This document shows positions 23,060-30,543 of a stretch of DNA of 34,666 nt, piece after piece. Within the stretch, counting starts at the first letter, position 1. Each line of letters begins with the position of its first letter. A program made the translations under genes and the position numbers. The stretch spans positions 1-34,666 of IMG/VR virus record IMGVR_UViG_3300025601_001430. One strand, written 5' to 3'. The notes beneath the pieces were generated by a model that was not told where the DNA came from, searched no databases, and saw nothing but the letters and a program-made list of their open reading frames with translations. The DNA comes from a virus.

Positions 23060-24685
23060 TTACTTATAATATGATACGTTGTAAACTATAGTGCCGGTTC
23101 CTGCACTAACTGGATTATCATATTGTACAGCCAATGTGTCATAACTTCCTAGACTTTCGGTATCCACAAGTTCGGCAAAAAACGCTGTATCTCCGTCATT
23201 TAATCCAGCAACATTATATGAGTCTCTTAACGATGCAGCGGTTTGGCCGCCTACTACGCTAATAGTTCCTTTTCTATAAACTGAATCTTTTTCTAAAGTA
23301 TAATCAATTGTAATACTAGTAACAGTATTGGCCAAAGGTATACGGATTAAAGTTTCCGTAACAGTTGATTCAACAATTGTTTTTCTATCCACAATGCTCA
23401 ATTCTACTTTTAAAGTACCTTCAACAGCAGGTTTTTGTGCAACTGTTGCTGCTACTCCGCTTTGAGCATTCCATAGTCTTTCAAAATTGTCATTGATTGT
23501 GCTGTTGCCGTGGCTTAATAGAGAAATAATAGAAGTAATTGGATTTTCATCGCCGCTGCCATCATTTCCAACATTGTGATACAAATTGCCTTCTAGAACT
23601 ATTTGATTATTCGTGCCAGTATTAGGTCCTGCATAAACTGCCTGCTTTTCAATGTTAGAAAATTTGTTATATTTGATATTAACATTTCTAGGACCAAATT
23701 GATTAGGACTTGATCCAGTAACATTAGATGCTAATGTTATACCTTGATACAGATCGTTAAACTTGCTGTTTGATATTTCAATGTCTGTCATATCGTTGTT
23801 AGCAATAGCAGGATAACACACTCTGTAAAATTCTAAATCTGTTAATTTAAGGTTTCTGGTTAAATTACCTGTTCCTCTTAATGAAATGGCAGAATATGAA
23901 GAAGTAGATGCAAACACATCAGGATTGTATTCGCCTGCAAACTTTACTTTAGAAATACTACTGTTGGCAACTGAATCTAATACCAATAGTGGCGTACAGG
24001 TAGCGGTGTTAGTTGCAGTGCCGTAAGATAGAGTCATTCCTGACATAGAAATATTAATTGGTTGATCGATTATATCAAGTCCAGTATTTCCGTCAATATC
24101 AGAAGTTTCAAAAATAGTAGTGTTAGGACCGATTGCAATTAACACAGTTTTGTCAATGCCATCACCTACTATTGTAGTATTAGGAGGAAGATAAACCGTG
24201 CCAGTAAAATAGTATTCTCCTGCAGGAATTCTAACAGGTAGGCGGCTGCTTGTTTGATCTCGATTTGCTACATTGTTAAACGTTTCAGTTATTGCTCTTT
24301 GAATTGCTTGCGTACTGTCTGTTTGATCTGCTGCACCAAAATTTAATACTGTTACATTGTCGTCAAGAACTTCTTGTAGTGTTCTTACAACAGGGCTGTT
24401 TGAATCTGGACCTGTATGAATGCTAACGCTAGGAAAATGGCCTTTGTAAGTATAATTGGTAGCGGACGTAAAATTCTCAGTGCTCAGCAACTCAAACATA
24501 CGAGACTCTGTCAATACTTCAGTATTCCCTACTGCAGGAGCGCCTTCTGCTACTGATCCATTTCCAATGAATAAACGTTGTTGATCGATTGCCCAACCAA
24601 TTTCGCCGCTGGCAAGTTGTGGTAACCCTTCTTGAGTTGCTAAACCTCTGCGATGTTGTATTCGAGATATTTGTATTACTGCCAT
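23060..24685 (-). CDS. Tail fibre/tailspike-like protein with beta-helix
   Basis: The 541-aa protein starts with a module typical of phage tail-attached proteins (IQHRRGLATQEGLPQLASGEIGWAIDQQRLFIGNG). Residues about 110-400 look like a right-handed parallel beta-helix of pectate-lyase type: repeated short strands with Asn/Gly turns, including IPAGEYYFTGTVYLPPNTTIVGDG, LKLTDLEFYRVCYPAI and NVNIKYNKFSNI. The C-terminal 130 residues may trimerise. It probably binds or trims host-surface polysaccharide. A GATAAATA late box lies at 24707-24714. Confidence 0.8.
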   Translation of the reverse strand: MAVIQISRIQHRRGLATQEGLPQLASGEIGWAIDQQRLFIGNGSVAEGAPAVGNTEVLTESRMFELLSTENFTSATNYTYKGHFPSVSIHTGPDSNSPVVRTLQEVLDDNVTVLNFGAADQTDSTQAIQRAITETFNNVANRDQTSSRLPVRIPAGEYYFTGTVYLPPNTTIVGDGIDKTVLIAIGPNTTIFETSDIDGNTGLDIIDQPINISMSGMTLSYGTATNTATCTPLLVLDSVANSSISKVKFAGEYNPDVFASTSSYSAISLRGTGNLTRNLKLTDLEFYRVCYPAIANNDMTDIEISNSKFNDLYQGITLASNVTGSSPNQFGPRNVNIKYNKFSNIEKQAVYAGPNTGTNNQIVLEGNLYHNVGNDGSGDENPITSIISLLSHGNSTINDNFERLWNAQSGVAATVAQKPAVEGTLKVELSIVDRKTIVESTVTETLIRIPLANTVTSITIDYTLEKDSVYRKGTISVVGGQTAASLRDSYNVAGLNDGDTAFFAELVDTESLGSYDTLAVQYDNPVSAGTGTIVYNVSYYK

Positions 24686-24706
24686 GAAAATATTCCTGTT
24701 ATGGAA

Positions 24707-24714
24707 TATTTATC
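24707..24714 (-). promoter_or_regulatory. Late-type promoter box GATAAATA
   Basis: Minus strand GATAAATA gives a predicted leader of about 16 nt with CAGGA before the fibre-like gene at 24685. Confidence 0.6.
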
Positions 24715-24717
24715 AGT

Positions 24718-25443
24718 TTATTTGTGATAGTTCACGTAGTAATCTTCTACTTTAGAAAGCCACATATCTTGATATTTGTTAAAGTCTTCGGGCTTTAAGT
24801 CAAACTGTTGATATATTTCTCCGCCTACCTGCAATGAATCGTTACCTCGACTACACATAAAGATGTGTCCTTCTTTCATGTCAGTACCATAAACTTCGTT
24901 ATGTGCCATAATGTATGCAGTTAATTGTAAGTAGTAATCTTCTACCCATTCTGCTTTCTTAGGTTTGTTAGTTTGCTTATGATCGGCAATACAAGGACGA
25001 CCTTCAAATACTCCTACTAAGTCAGTAGTGCCTGAATACAGCCCCGGGTAGTACAGACTTTGTTCCATTGCCCATACTTCATCCATTTTGCTCAAACCGT
25101 TTATAATGATTTGATCAGCCATTGCATTGGCTTTGATATGTACAGGATTGTTACCAGGTTGACGTTGCTCACCGATTAGGAAACGTTCTAAGTTGGCATG
25201 CATTGCAGTACCTACGCCTGCTGCTTCTGTAGTAATGCGTTGGGCATTTTCTACCCCAACCCGTTTCTTCCATTCATTTAAATGTGTCATGTCCTTTGTT
25301 GCCGAAAGGATAGTAGTGACACTAGGAAGACTCTCGCCGTCCGGAGTTTTGTATACTCGCTTACGAGTTACAGGATCGTTTACCTGAATACAGTTTTTAT
25401 ATTGGATGTGCTCAACAAAAGGAGGTGGTGTAAAATTGGACAT
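24718..25443 (-). CDS. PD-(D/E)XK exonuclease, RecB/Cas4-like
   Basis: The 241-aa protein has a RecB-type nuclease layout: LPSVTTILS near the N-terminus, GVGTAMHANLERFLIG (His of the first motif), YPGLYSGTTDLVGVFEGRPCIADHKQTNKPKK (Asp, Asp and Lys of the catalytic core) and YYLQLTAYIMAHNEVYG (Q-x3-Y motif). It should digest DNA ends, for recombination or host DNA breakdown. The ATG is 7 nt after TATAAT of a perfect sigma-70 promoter with no Shine-Dalgarno, so the mRNA is predicted leaderless and early. It sits among virion genes but under its own promoter. Confidence 0.85.
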   Translation of the reverse strand: MSNFTPPPFVEHIQYKNCIQVNDPVTRKRVYKTPDGESLPSVTTILSATKDMTHLNEWKKRVGVENAQRITTEAAGVGTAMHANLERFLIGEQRQPGNNPVHIKANAMADQIIINGLSKMDEVWAMEQSLYYPGLYSGTTDLVGVFEGRPCIADHKQTNKPKKAEWVEDYYLQLTAYIMAHNEVYGTDMKEGHIFMCSRGNDSLQVGGEIYQQFDLKPEDFNKYQDMWLSKVEDYYVNYHK

Positions 25444-25450
25444 ATTAATT

Positions 25451-25479
25451 ATTATAACAAGAATTTATATTCCTGTCAA
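25451..25479 (-). promoter_or_regulatory. Consensus sigma-70 promoter
   Basis: Minus strand: TTGACA (25479-25474), a 17-nt spacer, TATAAT (25456-25451), then 7 nt to the ATG at 25443. Confidence 0.9.
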
Positions 25480-25488
25480 GTAATTATG

Positions 25489-25845
25489 TCATTGTGATAA
25501 ATTTTGTTGAAAATCTTGAGCGTTGCTGCTGGCCATTTGATCAACGCCAGGGCCTTCTGGTTGATCTATTTTTTCTTGCTCTTCTGAATCAACTTTGTCA
25601 GTTGCTACTACTATACCATCTTCGCTGTAATTTTGAATAATTGCCTGTATGCTAGGAGTAGATTGATACAGTCGATCAAACGCATTGTAATCAATTGCAC
25701 CATATCCCATGTTTTTCATCATATTTGATAGGCCGTCGTATGAAAACTCTAACGGGCTACCTTTTTTATTGGCACGTCCCATTAGATTTCTTAATACCAT
25801 TTCAAGATCGCTGGCAAAGCGATCTTCTACTTCGAACAATCTCAT
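25489..25845 (-). CDS. Conserved virion-associated protein, 118 aa
   Basis: The product starts MRLFEVEDRFASDLEMVLRNLMGRANKKGSPLEFSYDGLSNMM. The N-terminus (Met-basic-short hydrophobic-acidic) resembles the capsid-targeting leaders of T4 internal head proteins. The C-terminal part is Gln/Asp/Ser-rich and probably disordered. The start overlaps the stop of the larger 25842-27068 gene by 4 nt. Head-internal location is inference. Confidence 0.6.
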   Translation of the reverse strand: MRLFEVEDRFASDLEMVLRNLMGRANKKGSPLEFSYDGLSNMMKNMGYGAIDYNAFDRLYQSTPSIQAIIQNYSEDGIVVATDKVDSEEQEKIDQPEGPGVDQMASSNAQDFQQNLSQ

Positions 25846-27068
25846 CTAGATAGTTTTGTTAATAATGAATGTGCTTCACTTAATTTGCGAGCAAATAATT
25901 CACGACTTTCTCTACGCATACGGCCTGCACCTTCAGCGCCTCCAGCAGCAGCATCGCTAGCACTAAACTCGTCGCCGCCTAGATCCATTTCAGTATCTGT
26001 TGGGCCTGGAATTTCTTCTCCGCCTGCATCCATGCCGTCCATACCAGCATCCATACCGTTGCTGCCCATCATATCCATATCAGGTTGCTCGCCTGCTAAT
26101 ACTGCAACAGCATTGCTAATATCTTCACGAGATTGTGTCAATGTGTTTAATGCTGTTTCTAACGCTGGTGCAACAATTGATTTAAACTGTTCCGCTTGCT
26201 CAGCACCAAAGTTTGCACGAATAGTATCTGCAAGTTCAATCATGCTCTTTGTTTGGTATTGTCCAACACGAGTCATCCATGTTGTAAAGTCATTGACCAT
26301 GTCACCACTTGCGGTAATAGTTTTGGCTTTGGCTTCTTCATTTTCACGAATGTATTGATAGTTTTCTTTAACTTTCTTTCTGGCTTTCTTAACATCTCTG
26401 TCTTCGCCACCATCTGTAAATGTGCTAGACTTGCGAGTGTATTGTGTACCTGTAGAAGTTTTCTTTTGGTCAAACTTACCGGTGCCTTTGTCTTTAACTG
26501 CCGATTTAGCAGCCTTAGTCATATCGTCCCAACCTTCTTCGACTTGCATGCTTTTACAATCTTTAATCATTTCTTTTAATTTAGATTGGTCACAGTCTGG
26601 GTGCATCTTGCAAATTTCTGCTGTGGTTTTTCCATCTTTGCACATTTTAGCAATGTGCGTTTTAGACGGCATACTTTCTGTGCCTTCTTCAACGGCTTCG
26701 TCTTTTTTAGCGAAAGGATTTTTTTTCTTGTCTTTAATTGCCTTTTTCATGGGCTCTTTTTTATTGCCATCTTTGTCAACATCAAGGAAGTCTGGTTTGG
26801 CTTTTTTACCTTCACCTAGCATCTCTTTAATACGGGTGTTTAGCAAGTTGACAAGATGCTTATCTTTCTGATAAGATTCATTTGCTAAAAGATCATTAAA
26901 GTTAGAACCTGTTTCTACTTGACTAATTTTAGTTCTTAGTAGATTACGATAGTTTTCTAACTGTGTTCTGTCGTACTTTTCAAAATTGACTTTTACGCCA
27001 AATTTCTTGTACATGTTTTCGTTTAACTGTCTAGCAGTTACTGGTGTTGTAAATTCGTTTGTCTTCAT
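25842..27068 (-). CDS. Large internal or scaffold-like virion protein
   Basis: The 408-aa protein starts MKTNEFTTPVTARQLNENMYKKFGVKVNFEKYDRTQLENYRNLLRTKI, a leader seen in T4-like marine phage structural proteins and similar to T4 capsid-targeting peptides (MKTYQEF). The middle is rich in Lys, Glu and Asp (DVDKDGNKKEPMKKAIKDKKKNPFAKKDE) with a Cys-containing segment (MCKDGKTTAEICKMHPDCDQSK). A helical domain follows at 255-330, and an acidic Gly/Met/Asp-rich stretch precedes ARKLSEAHSLLTKL. A prohead core or internal head role is likely but unproven. The late box CATAAATA lies 28-35 nt upstream. Confidence 0.65.
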   Translation of the reverse strand: MKTNEFTTPVTARQLNENMYKKFGVKVNFEKYDRTQLENYRNLLRTKISQVETGSNFNDLLANESYQKDKHLVNLLNTRIKEMLGEGKKAKPDFLDVDKDGNKKEPMKKAIKDKKKNPFAKKDEAVEEGTESMPSKTHIAKMCKDGKTTAEICKMHPDCDQSKLKEMIKDCKSMQVEEGWDDMTKAAKSAVKDKGTGKFDQKKTSTGTQYTRKSSTFTDGGEDRDVKKARKKVKENYQYIRENEEAKAKTITASGDMVNDFTTWMTRVGQYQTKSMIELADTIRANFGAEQAEQFKSIVAPALETALNTLTQSREDISNAVAVLAGEQPDMDMMGSNGMDAGMDGMDAGGEEIPGPTDTEMDLGGDEFSASDAAAGGAEGAGRMRRESRELFARKLSEAHSLLTKLSR

Positions 27069-27095
27069 GGCTTTTCCAAAAAAGTTATTATTCTT

Positions 27096-27103
27096 TATTT
27101 ATG
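27096..27103 (-). promoter_or_regulatory. Late-type promoter box CATAAATA
   Basis: Minus strand CATAAATA, one mismatch to TATAAATA, placed for late transcription of the 408-aa gene at 27068. Confidence 0.5.
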
Positions 27104-27107
27104 CTAT

Positions 27108-27560
27108 TCAATATAATTTTAAAAATGAACGATTGATATCATCTTTGATGTATTTTGCTTTAATAATAGCAGTATCCATCTGTGTTTTGTAGTATATGAA
27201 TTGATCAATATTATTTTTCTTTAGAGAATTTTTTTTAAATAGTTCTCTATCAAAAATTTTATATCCATATGCGTTATCCAAAGCAATTAGTTTGTTATCA
27301 AGTATCTTACCTAATGCAAGATTGTTTGCAATTACTGCGGCTGTTTGTGGAAGGTTTAAGTTTTCTACATATATTCTGTCATTTATATCTTTTACTGAAT
27401 AGAAGCCTGTGTTTTCTTTTTTAACAATGTAATTGTCAAATCTAATAGATCCGTCAGATAATCTTGAAGGAACAATATAGCCGCTGTTTTTGAGATTCTT
27501 TATTACATCTCTGGCTACTGTTTCTACTTGGGAGAAAATGTCTTTTTTAGGTTTTTTCAT
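27108..27560 (-). CDS. Conserved phage protein, 150 aa
   Basis: The product (MKKPKKDIFSQVETVARDVIKNLKNSGYIVPSRLSDGSIRFDNYIV...) is basic with no motif I recognise. The start at 27560 overlaps the upstream gene by 14 nt; an alternative at 27587 adds nine residues, and neither has a clear ribosome site. It belongs to a closely packed set of head- or tail-related genes. Function unknown. Confidence 0.6.
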   Translation of the reverse strand: MKKPKKDIFSQVETVARDVIKNLKNSGYIVPSRLSDGSIRFDNYIVKKENTGFYSVKDINDRIYVENLNLPQTAAVIANNLALGKILDNKLIALDNAYGYKIFDRELFKKNSLKKNNIDQFIYYKTQMDTAIIKAKYIKDDINRSFLKLY

Positions 27561-27747
27561 TTTTTTTAAATAAAAATTGGTTATCATTACTTATTTCTAA
27601 TAATCCTTTACGGATTAAATTACGAGCAACAATCTCATCTCTTTCAACAAGACCTGCAATTTTTATTTGACCTCTTCTACATGATAAGAACTCTTGTTCT
27701 TCATTGGTAAGAGGTATAGCAATACCTACTAGATCTACTATTTTCAT
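27547..27747 (-). CDS. Small conserved phage protein, 66 aa
   Basis: MKIVDLVGIAIPLTNEEQEFLSC begins a small protein with a possible winged-helix-like segment (AGLVERDEIVARNLIRKGLLEI). It overlaps its neighbours at both ends (4 nt upstream, 14 nt downstream), supporting real translation. Possibly virion-associated from context only. Confidence 0.6.
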   Translation of the reverse strand: MKIVDLVGIAIPLTNEEQEFLSCRRGQIKIAGLVERDEIVARNLIRKGLLEISNDNQFLFKKNEKT

Positions 27748-28199
27748 CTCTGTTGTAGATCTCTAGGGTTTAATTTAACTTTAGGAACACCTAGCCCTGT
27801 TTTGCTAGTGTCTAATTCTATTTCATTGGGTGTTACACGATTGACTTTTACCTGCCCTAACGAAGGTAGATCAATGCTTTGACCTTGGATATTTCTTGCA
27901 GCCGCCTGTTTATCAATAGGTGCTTGTCCTATGTCACTACTGCCTAAGGAATCAGTGTTATTTTGTTGTAGTTGATTAGCAGTTTGATCTAATCCTAACG
28001 CACTGGCCATTTTTGCACCTAAGGAAAGATTGGGATTGTCTAAATCAATGCTACCTTGGGAAGCACCTTTAACCACACCTTTGCCAAATTGTTTGGCCAC
28101 TTGTGTTGCTGCACCTGCTGCTTTGCCAACACCTCTAGCAAGGCCACCTGCAATTGCGCCTACTGGTCCGAATTCTCTAATAAATTCTTTTGCTCTCAT
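27744..28199 (-). CDS. Conserved virion-associated protein, 151 aa
   Basis: Starts MRAKEFIREFGPVGAIAGGLARGVGKAAGAATQVAKQFGKG. MRAKEFI resembles T4 capsid-targeting leaders, and the following Gly/Ala-rich amphipathic stretch suits a membrane-active or packaged peptide. The C-terminal part is Gln/Asn-rich and ends with VKVNRVTPNEIELDTSKTGLG. Probably packaged in the head or part of the virion; the function is not known. Confidence 0.6.
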   Translation of the reverse strand: MRAKEFIREFGPVGAIAGGLARGVGKAAGAATQVAKQFGKGVVKGASQGSIDLDNPNLSLGAKMASALGLDQTANQLQQNNTDSLGSSDIGQAPIDKQAAARNIQGQSIDLPSLGQVKVNRVTPNEIELDTSKTGLGVPKVKLNPRDLQQR

Positions 28200-28200
28200 A

Positions 28201-28434
28201 TCACGGCATCTTCATTAAAATTACTACAATAGTAGATATGACACCTGTAATAACAGTGCCTGCTGTTCCTATCAACATCTTTGTCATACTTGTTTGACTT
28301 TTTATTATAGCATCTGCAAGGTTTCCAACTTTCTTTTCGATTGAATATAATCTAGTTTCTAATTGTTCGTAACGAAGAGCACATAATTCAACGTGAGTTT
28401 CCAGGTTGTGTTTTTCAATTGAAGTAGTTGCCAT
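28201..28434 (-). CDS. Coiled-coil, single-membrane-helix protein (XhlA-like)
   Basis: The 77-aa protein has an N-terminal heptad-rich helix (ETHVELCALRYEQLETRLYSIEKKVGNLADAII) and one C-terminal membrane helix (MLIGTAGTVITGVISTIVVILM). This is the layout of XhlA/hemolysin-like phage proteins that help lysis or sit at the membrane. It is far from the hydrolase gene, so a virion or membrane-adaptor role is equally possible. Confidence 0.65.
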   Translation of the reverse strand: MATTSIEKHNLETHVELCALRYEQLETRLYSIEKKVGNLADAIIKSQTSMTKMLIGTAGTVITGVISTIVVILMKMP

Positions 28435-28436
28435 TT

Positions 28437-28859
28437 TTATGTTCCTGAAATTATTTTTAATTTGGTATTAATTAACTTTTTGTCTGTTAATTCAAATACC
28501 GGTCTATGTGTATTTATAGTTTCTGTTAAATTTACAATTATAGGAACCTGATCCAAATCGTTAATTAACAGTGCTAAGTTCCCATATTCATTGGCAAACA
28601 CTCCTGACCTATCTGTATAAAATCTCCACGACCATGTTTGATGCTGACCTTTATATTCAGTTCCAAATTCCAGTCCATTAATATCTATAATTTCTACTTT
28701 GGGATTATCATCATACGTTATAATGCTTCGCATACCAATGCATTGATTGAGAGTGATCCAATTTTTGTATTGATTGTGTTCTTGTTCTGTGCCTTGAGTA
28801 GGACGGCGTACATTTGTGTTAGTAATGTCTACTAATGTTTTAAGTTCTATAACTTCCAT
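28437..28859 (-). CDS. Conserved T4-like phage protein, 140 aa
   Basis: Starts MEVIELKTLVDITNTNVRRPTQGTEQEHNQYKNWITLNQCIGMRS and contains GQHQTWSWRFYTDRSGVF. I recognise the overall pattern from T4-like marine phages, without a known function. A GATAAATA box lies 25-32 nt upstream, indicating late expression, so a virion role is likely. Confidence 0.65.
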   Translation of the reverse strand: MEVIELKTLVDITNTNVRRPTQGTEQEHNQYKNWITLNQCIGMRSIITYDDNPKVEIIDINGLEFGTEYKGQHQTWSWRFYTDRSGVFANEYGNLALLINDLDQVPIIVNLTETINTHRPVFELTDKKLINTKLKIISGT

Positions 28860-28883
28860 TATCTACCTAGTTTATATTACAGA

Positions 28884-28891
28884 TATTTATC
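28884..28891 (-). promoter_or_regulatory. Late-type promoter box GATAAATA
   Basis: Minus strand GATAAATA placed just after the terminator of the preceding virion gene; it restarts transcription toward 28859. Confidence 0.6.
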
Positions 28892-28894
28892 GCC

Positions 28895-28923
28895 AAAAGA
28901 AAAGGAGTATAAAAATACTCCTT
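28895..28923 (-). terminator. Intrinsic terminator after the 28946-29326 gene
   Basis: Minus-strand hairpin AAGGAGTA-TTTTTA-TACTCCTT (8 bp) followed by TTCTTTT. It isolates the upstream virion gene as its own unit. Confidence 0.85.
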
Positions 28924-28945
28924 GTTCTAGTTACTTAATGTAAAA

Positions 28946-29326
28946 TTAAGATACGTTAGCAGCCAACATGCCAGGTACAGCAACTGTAGTTGTTACGCCT
29001 GTAGCAGCATCTAAAACTGCTTTAACACGTTCAGCAACTGTAGGTGTTTCGTCTGTGTCGTATGAAGGACCAGTAGGTTGTGCAGTAGCACCGTCAACCA
29101 TTACTACAAAGCCACCGTCAGCACGTGTGCCAATGTAACTAACTGAGGCAATAGTTTGGATAGCACGGATAGACTTACTGAAGTTACCTTCTGTAATGGC
29201 GACGCCAGCGCCGCCTGTGTCAGCAGTACCAACGTTAGCACCAGTGATTTTTAAAAATGTTTGTTGATAACCACTAAACAACGATTCGGCTACTACGCCG
29301 CCATGTACTCTTGAAATTCCAGCCAT
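28946..29326 (-). CDS. Abundant virion protein candidate, 126 aa
   Basis: MAGISRVHGGVVAESLFSGYQQTFLKITGANVGT... resembles small structural proteins of T4-like marine phages. It is Gly/Ala/Thr/Val-rich, as for beta-rich capsid or tail decoration. It has its own late box (ACTAAATA at 29379), a leader of about 47 nt with a TCACCG/CGGTGA hairpin, a strong TAAGGAG site and a dedicated terminator. The insulated unit suggests high late expression. Exact virion role unknown. Confidence 0.7.
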   Translation of the reverse strand: MAGISRVHGGVVAESLFSGYQQTFLKITGANVGTADTGGAGVAITEGNFSKSIRAIQTIASVSYIGTRADGGFVVMVDGATAQPTGPSYDTDETPTVAERVKAVLDAATGVTTTVAVPGMLAANVS

Positions 29327-29378
29327 TTTAATTCTCCTTAGATTTTTATGGCAATCACCGCTCCGGTGAATGTAATAT

Positions 29379-29386
29379 TATTTAGT
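29379..29386 (-). promoter_or_regulatory. Late-type promoter box ACTAAATA
   Basis: Minus strand ACTAAATA; predicted +1 near 29373, ahead of a leader hairpin (TCACCG/CGGTGA, about 29355-29369) and TAAGGAG before the 29326 start. Confidence 0.55.
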
Positions 29387-29417
29387 CACTTTGGAAAAAA
29401 TGTGCTGATATGGCCGA

Positions 29418-29717
29418 TTAATCGTCGTCTTTAAGATCGCCGTCGATTACTTTAAGGTGTTTAGCAGTATCTTTGGCATCACGGAATTTACGGACACCTC
29501 TTACAAATTTAGCAGAATCATTTGCTTTAATACTGTTTATTAGTCTACGTTCTAATTCATACGCTTCTTCTGGTTCAAAGTTTTCTTTGATTAGATTTAT
29601 TAGATTAATTGCACTATCGATAACATGGACAGCACGACTTTCGACTACTGCTTCTGTATCTTTCTTAGCAGCAACATCGTTTAATTCTTCTAGTAAACTA
29701 CGGGTATGACGTTTCAC
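29418..29717 (-). CDS. Hypothetical protein, 99 aa, GTG start
   Basis: The frame begins with GTG at 29717, with AAAGGA about 10 nt upstream, and encodes a helical charged protein (VKRHTRSLLEELNDVAAKKDTEAVVESRAVHVIDSAINLINLIKENFEPEEAYELERRLINSIK). It is preceded by both an exact TATAAATA box (29735-29742) and a sigma-70 promoter (29751-29779), so it may be expressed early and late. Function unknown; helical assembly protein possible. Confidence 0.65.
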   Translation of the reverse strand: MKRHTRSLLEELNDVAAKKDTEAVVESRAVHVIDSAINLINLIKENFEPEEAYELERRLINSIKANDSAKFVRGVRKFRDAKDTAKHLKVIDGDLKDDD

Positions 29718-29734
29718 AGATAAATCCTTTTTTG

Positions 29735-29742
29735 TATTTATA
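29735..29742 (-). promoter_or_regulatory. T4-type late promoter box TATAAATA
   Basis: Exact TATAAATA on the minus strand, 18 nt before the GTG start at 29717, with the ribosome site between. Confidence 0.75.
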
Positions 29743-29750
29743 GTACAACT

Positions 29751-29779
29751 AGTATAACAACCCTTTTTGGTAAATGCAA
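29751..29779 (-). promoter_or_regulatory. Sigma-70 promoter
   Basis: Minus strand: TTGCAT (29779-29774), a 17-nt spacer, TATACT (29756-29751). It overlaps the upstream end of the late box region of the same gene. Confidence 0.7.
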
Positions 29780-29798
29780 CAATTGCCTTTTATCATGG

Positions 29799-29834
29799 TT
29801 TCTACTGATGTAGAGACTAAATACTCAGTAGAAA
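29799..29834. repeat. 10-bp inverted repeat around a late-type box
   Basis: TTTCTACTGA (29799-29808) and TCAGTAGAAA (29825-29834) are perfect inverted copies with a 16-nt centre that contains ACTAAATA. It could be an operator over the promoter of the small-protein operon, or an RNA hairpin. Confidence 0.7.
29816..29823 (+). promoter_or_regulatory. Late-type promoter box ACTAAATA
   Basis: Located in the centre of a 10-bp inverted repeat; predicted +1 near 29829 gives a 39-nt leader with AAAGGA for the gene at 29868. Confidence 0.5.
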
Positions 29835-29867
29835 TACTAATAACATACACCAAAGGAAAAACACAAA

Positions 29868-30035
29868 ATGTTTAAAAAACTAAAAGAACTCTTAAAAAGA
29901 GTTTTCGCCCAGCAGTCACACCAGACTCGCCTGGAGCAATACATCATTAGCAAAAACCCAACTAGCCCTGCAGAAATCGAGCACTGGGTACGCACATTTG
30001 ATCGTTCAAACGGAGGCTCACGTTATGGCTACTAA
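29868..30035 (+). CDS. Small DUF3563-like protein, 55 aa
   Basis: Starts MFKKLKELLKRVFAQQSHQT and continues RLEQYIISKNPTSPAEIEHW. The pattern of an amphipathic basic start, then L-E-x-Y-I and P-A-E-I-E-x-W-x-R, recalls small proteobacterial DUF3563 proteins. AAAGGA lies upstream and the stop overlaps the next start by 11 nt. First of four overlapping or adjacent plus-strand small genes. Role unknown. Confidence 0.65.
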   Translation: MFKKLKELLKRVFAQQSHQTRLEQYIISKNPTSPAEIEHWVRTFDRSNGGSRYGY

Positions 30036-30147
30036 AATTAAAAACTCATTAAGAACATTTGGTCGTGCATTTTTTAATGCAATGATTGCAAGTGGTGAAC
30101 AACGTGCTGCATACGTATTGCGCAATCGTTCTAGCTGGTATGTATAA
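30025..30147 (+). CDS. Small basic protein, 40 aa
   Basis: MATKIKNSLRTFGRAFFNAM followed by IASGEQRAAYVLRNRSSWYV. GGAGG lies 9 nt before the ATG, and the gene overlaps both neighbours, so translation is well supported despite the size. Basic and amphipathic; it may bind membrane or nucleic acid. No family recognised with confidence. Confidence 0.6.
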   Translation: MATKIKNSLRTFGRAFFNAMIASGEQRAAYVLRNRSSWYV

Positions 30148-30292
30148 TTTATTAAAACATCTGGTTGTAGTAGTCTGTAAAAAAGATTACAATAATGAAA
30201 TTATGCGTTGGGCTAAATCTGAATATAAAAAAGATTGGGAACACGCATATTATATGTTAATACAGGGCAAGCAGCCTTATTCAGGAGTTTAA
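30140..30292 (+). CDS. Small protein, 50 aa
   Basis: The frame beginning MYNLLKHLVVVVCKKDYNNE has a hydrophobic segment near its start and a basic, aromatic tail (WAKSEYKKDWEHAYYMLIQG). Its ATG overlaps the stop of the 40-aa gene by 8 nt. An in-frame ATG at 30086 would lie inside the preceding gene. Possibly peripheral membrane; function unknown. Confidence 0.55.
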   Translation: MYNLLKHLVVVVCKKDYNNEIMRWAKSEYKKDWEHAYYMLIQGKQPYSGV

Positions 30293-30293
30293 A

Positions 30294-30431
30294 ATGTTAC
30301 AAGCAATCTGCGATTTTTTTGAATGTATCGGGCGTGCTAGGGCTGCCCGTTTATTGGCAATGCATGGCCATTATGACTTGGCAAAACAAGTCATGCTCCA
30401 GCAAGAGCCTGAATTTGATGTGCATCCATAA
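30294..30431 (+). CDS. Small protein, 45 aa
   Basis: Starts MLQAICDFFECIGRARAARL and continues LAMHGHYDLAKQVMLQQ. GGAG is placed 8 nt before the ATG, and the gene begins 1 nt after the previous stop. The R-A-R-A-A-x-L-A-x-x-G-x-Y-x-x-A-K pattern is reminiscent of small cellular proteins of proteobacteria. Role unknown. Confidence 0.55.
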   Translation: MLQAICDFFECIGRARAARLLAMHGHYDLAKQVMLQQEPEFDVHP

Positions 30432-30490
30432 TGTGGCCTGTATCTGACAAAGAATAGCAAGCATGGGTTAACCAACCTAGCAAATAACCG

Positions 30491-30498
30491 ACTAAATA
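30491..30498 (+). promoter_or_regulatory. Late-type promoter box ACTAAATA
   Basis: ACTAAATA about 15 nt upstream of the -35 of the sigma-70 promoter at 30513, so the 30603 gene may have both early and late starts. Confidence 0.45.
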
Positions 30499-30512
30499 AA
30501 ATCACATTATAG

Positions 30513-30541
30513 TTGCTTTTGTTTAGCAAAGCATATATAAT
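30513..30541 (+). promoter_or_regulatory. Sigma-70 promoter
   Basis: TTGCTT (30513-30518), a 17-nt spacer, TATAAT (30536-30541). The only strong sigma-70 promoter seen on the plus strand. Confidence 0.85.
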
Positions 30542-30543
30542 AG

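Noticed and set aside
25885-26871. Long plus-strand frames opposite the 408-aa virion gene
   Set aside because: They are antisense shadows of a Lys/Asp/Gly-rich gene; no ribosome sites, and the minus-strand frame has the late box and conserved start.
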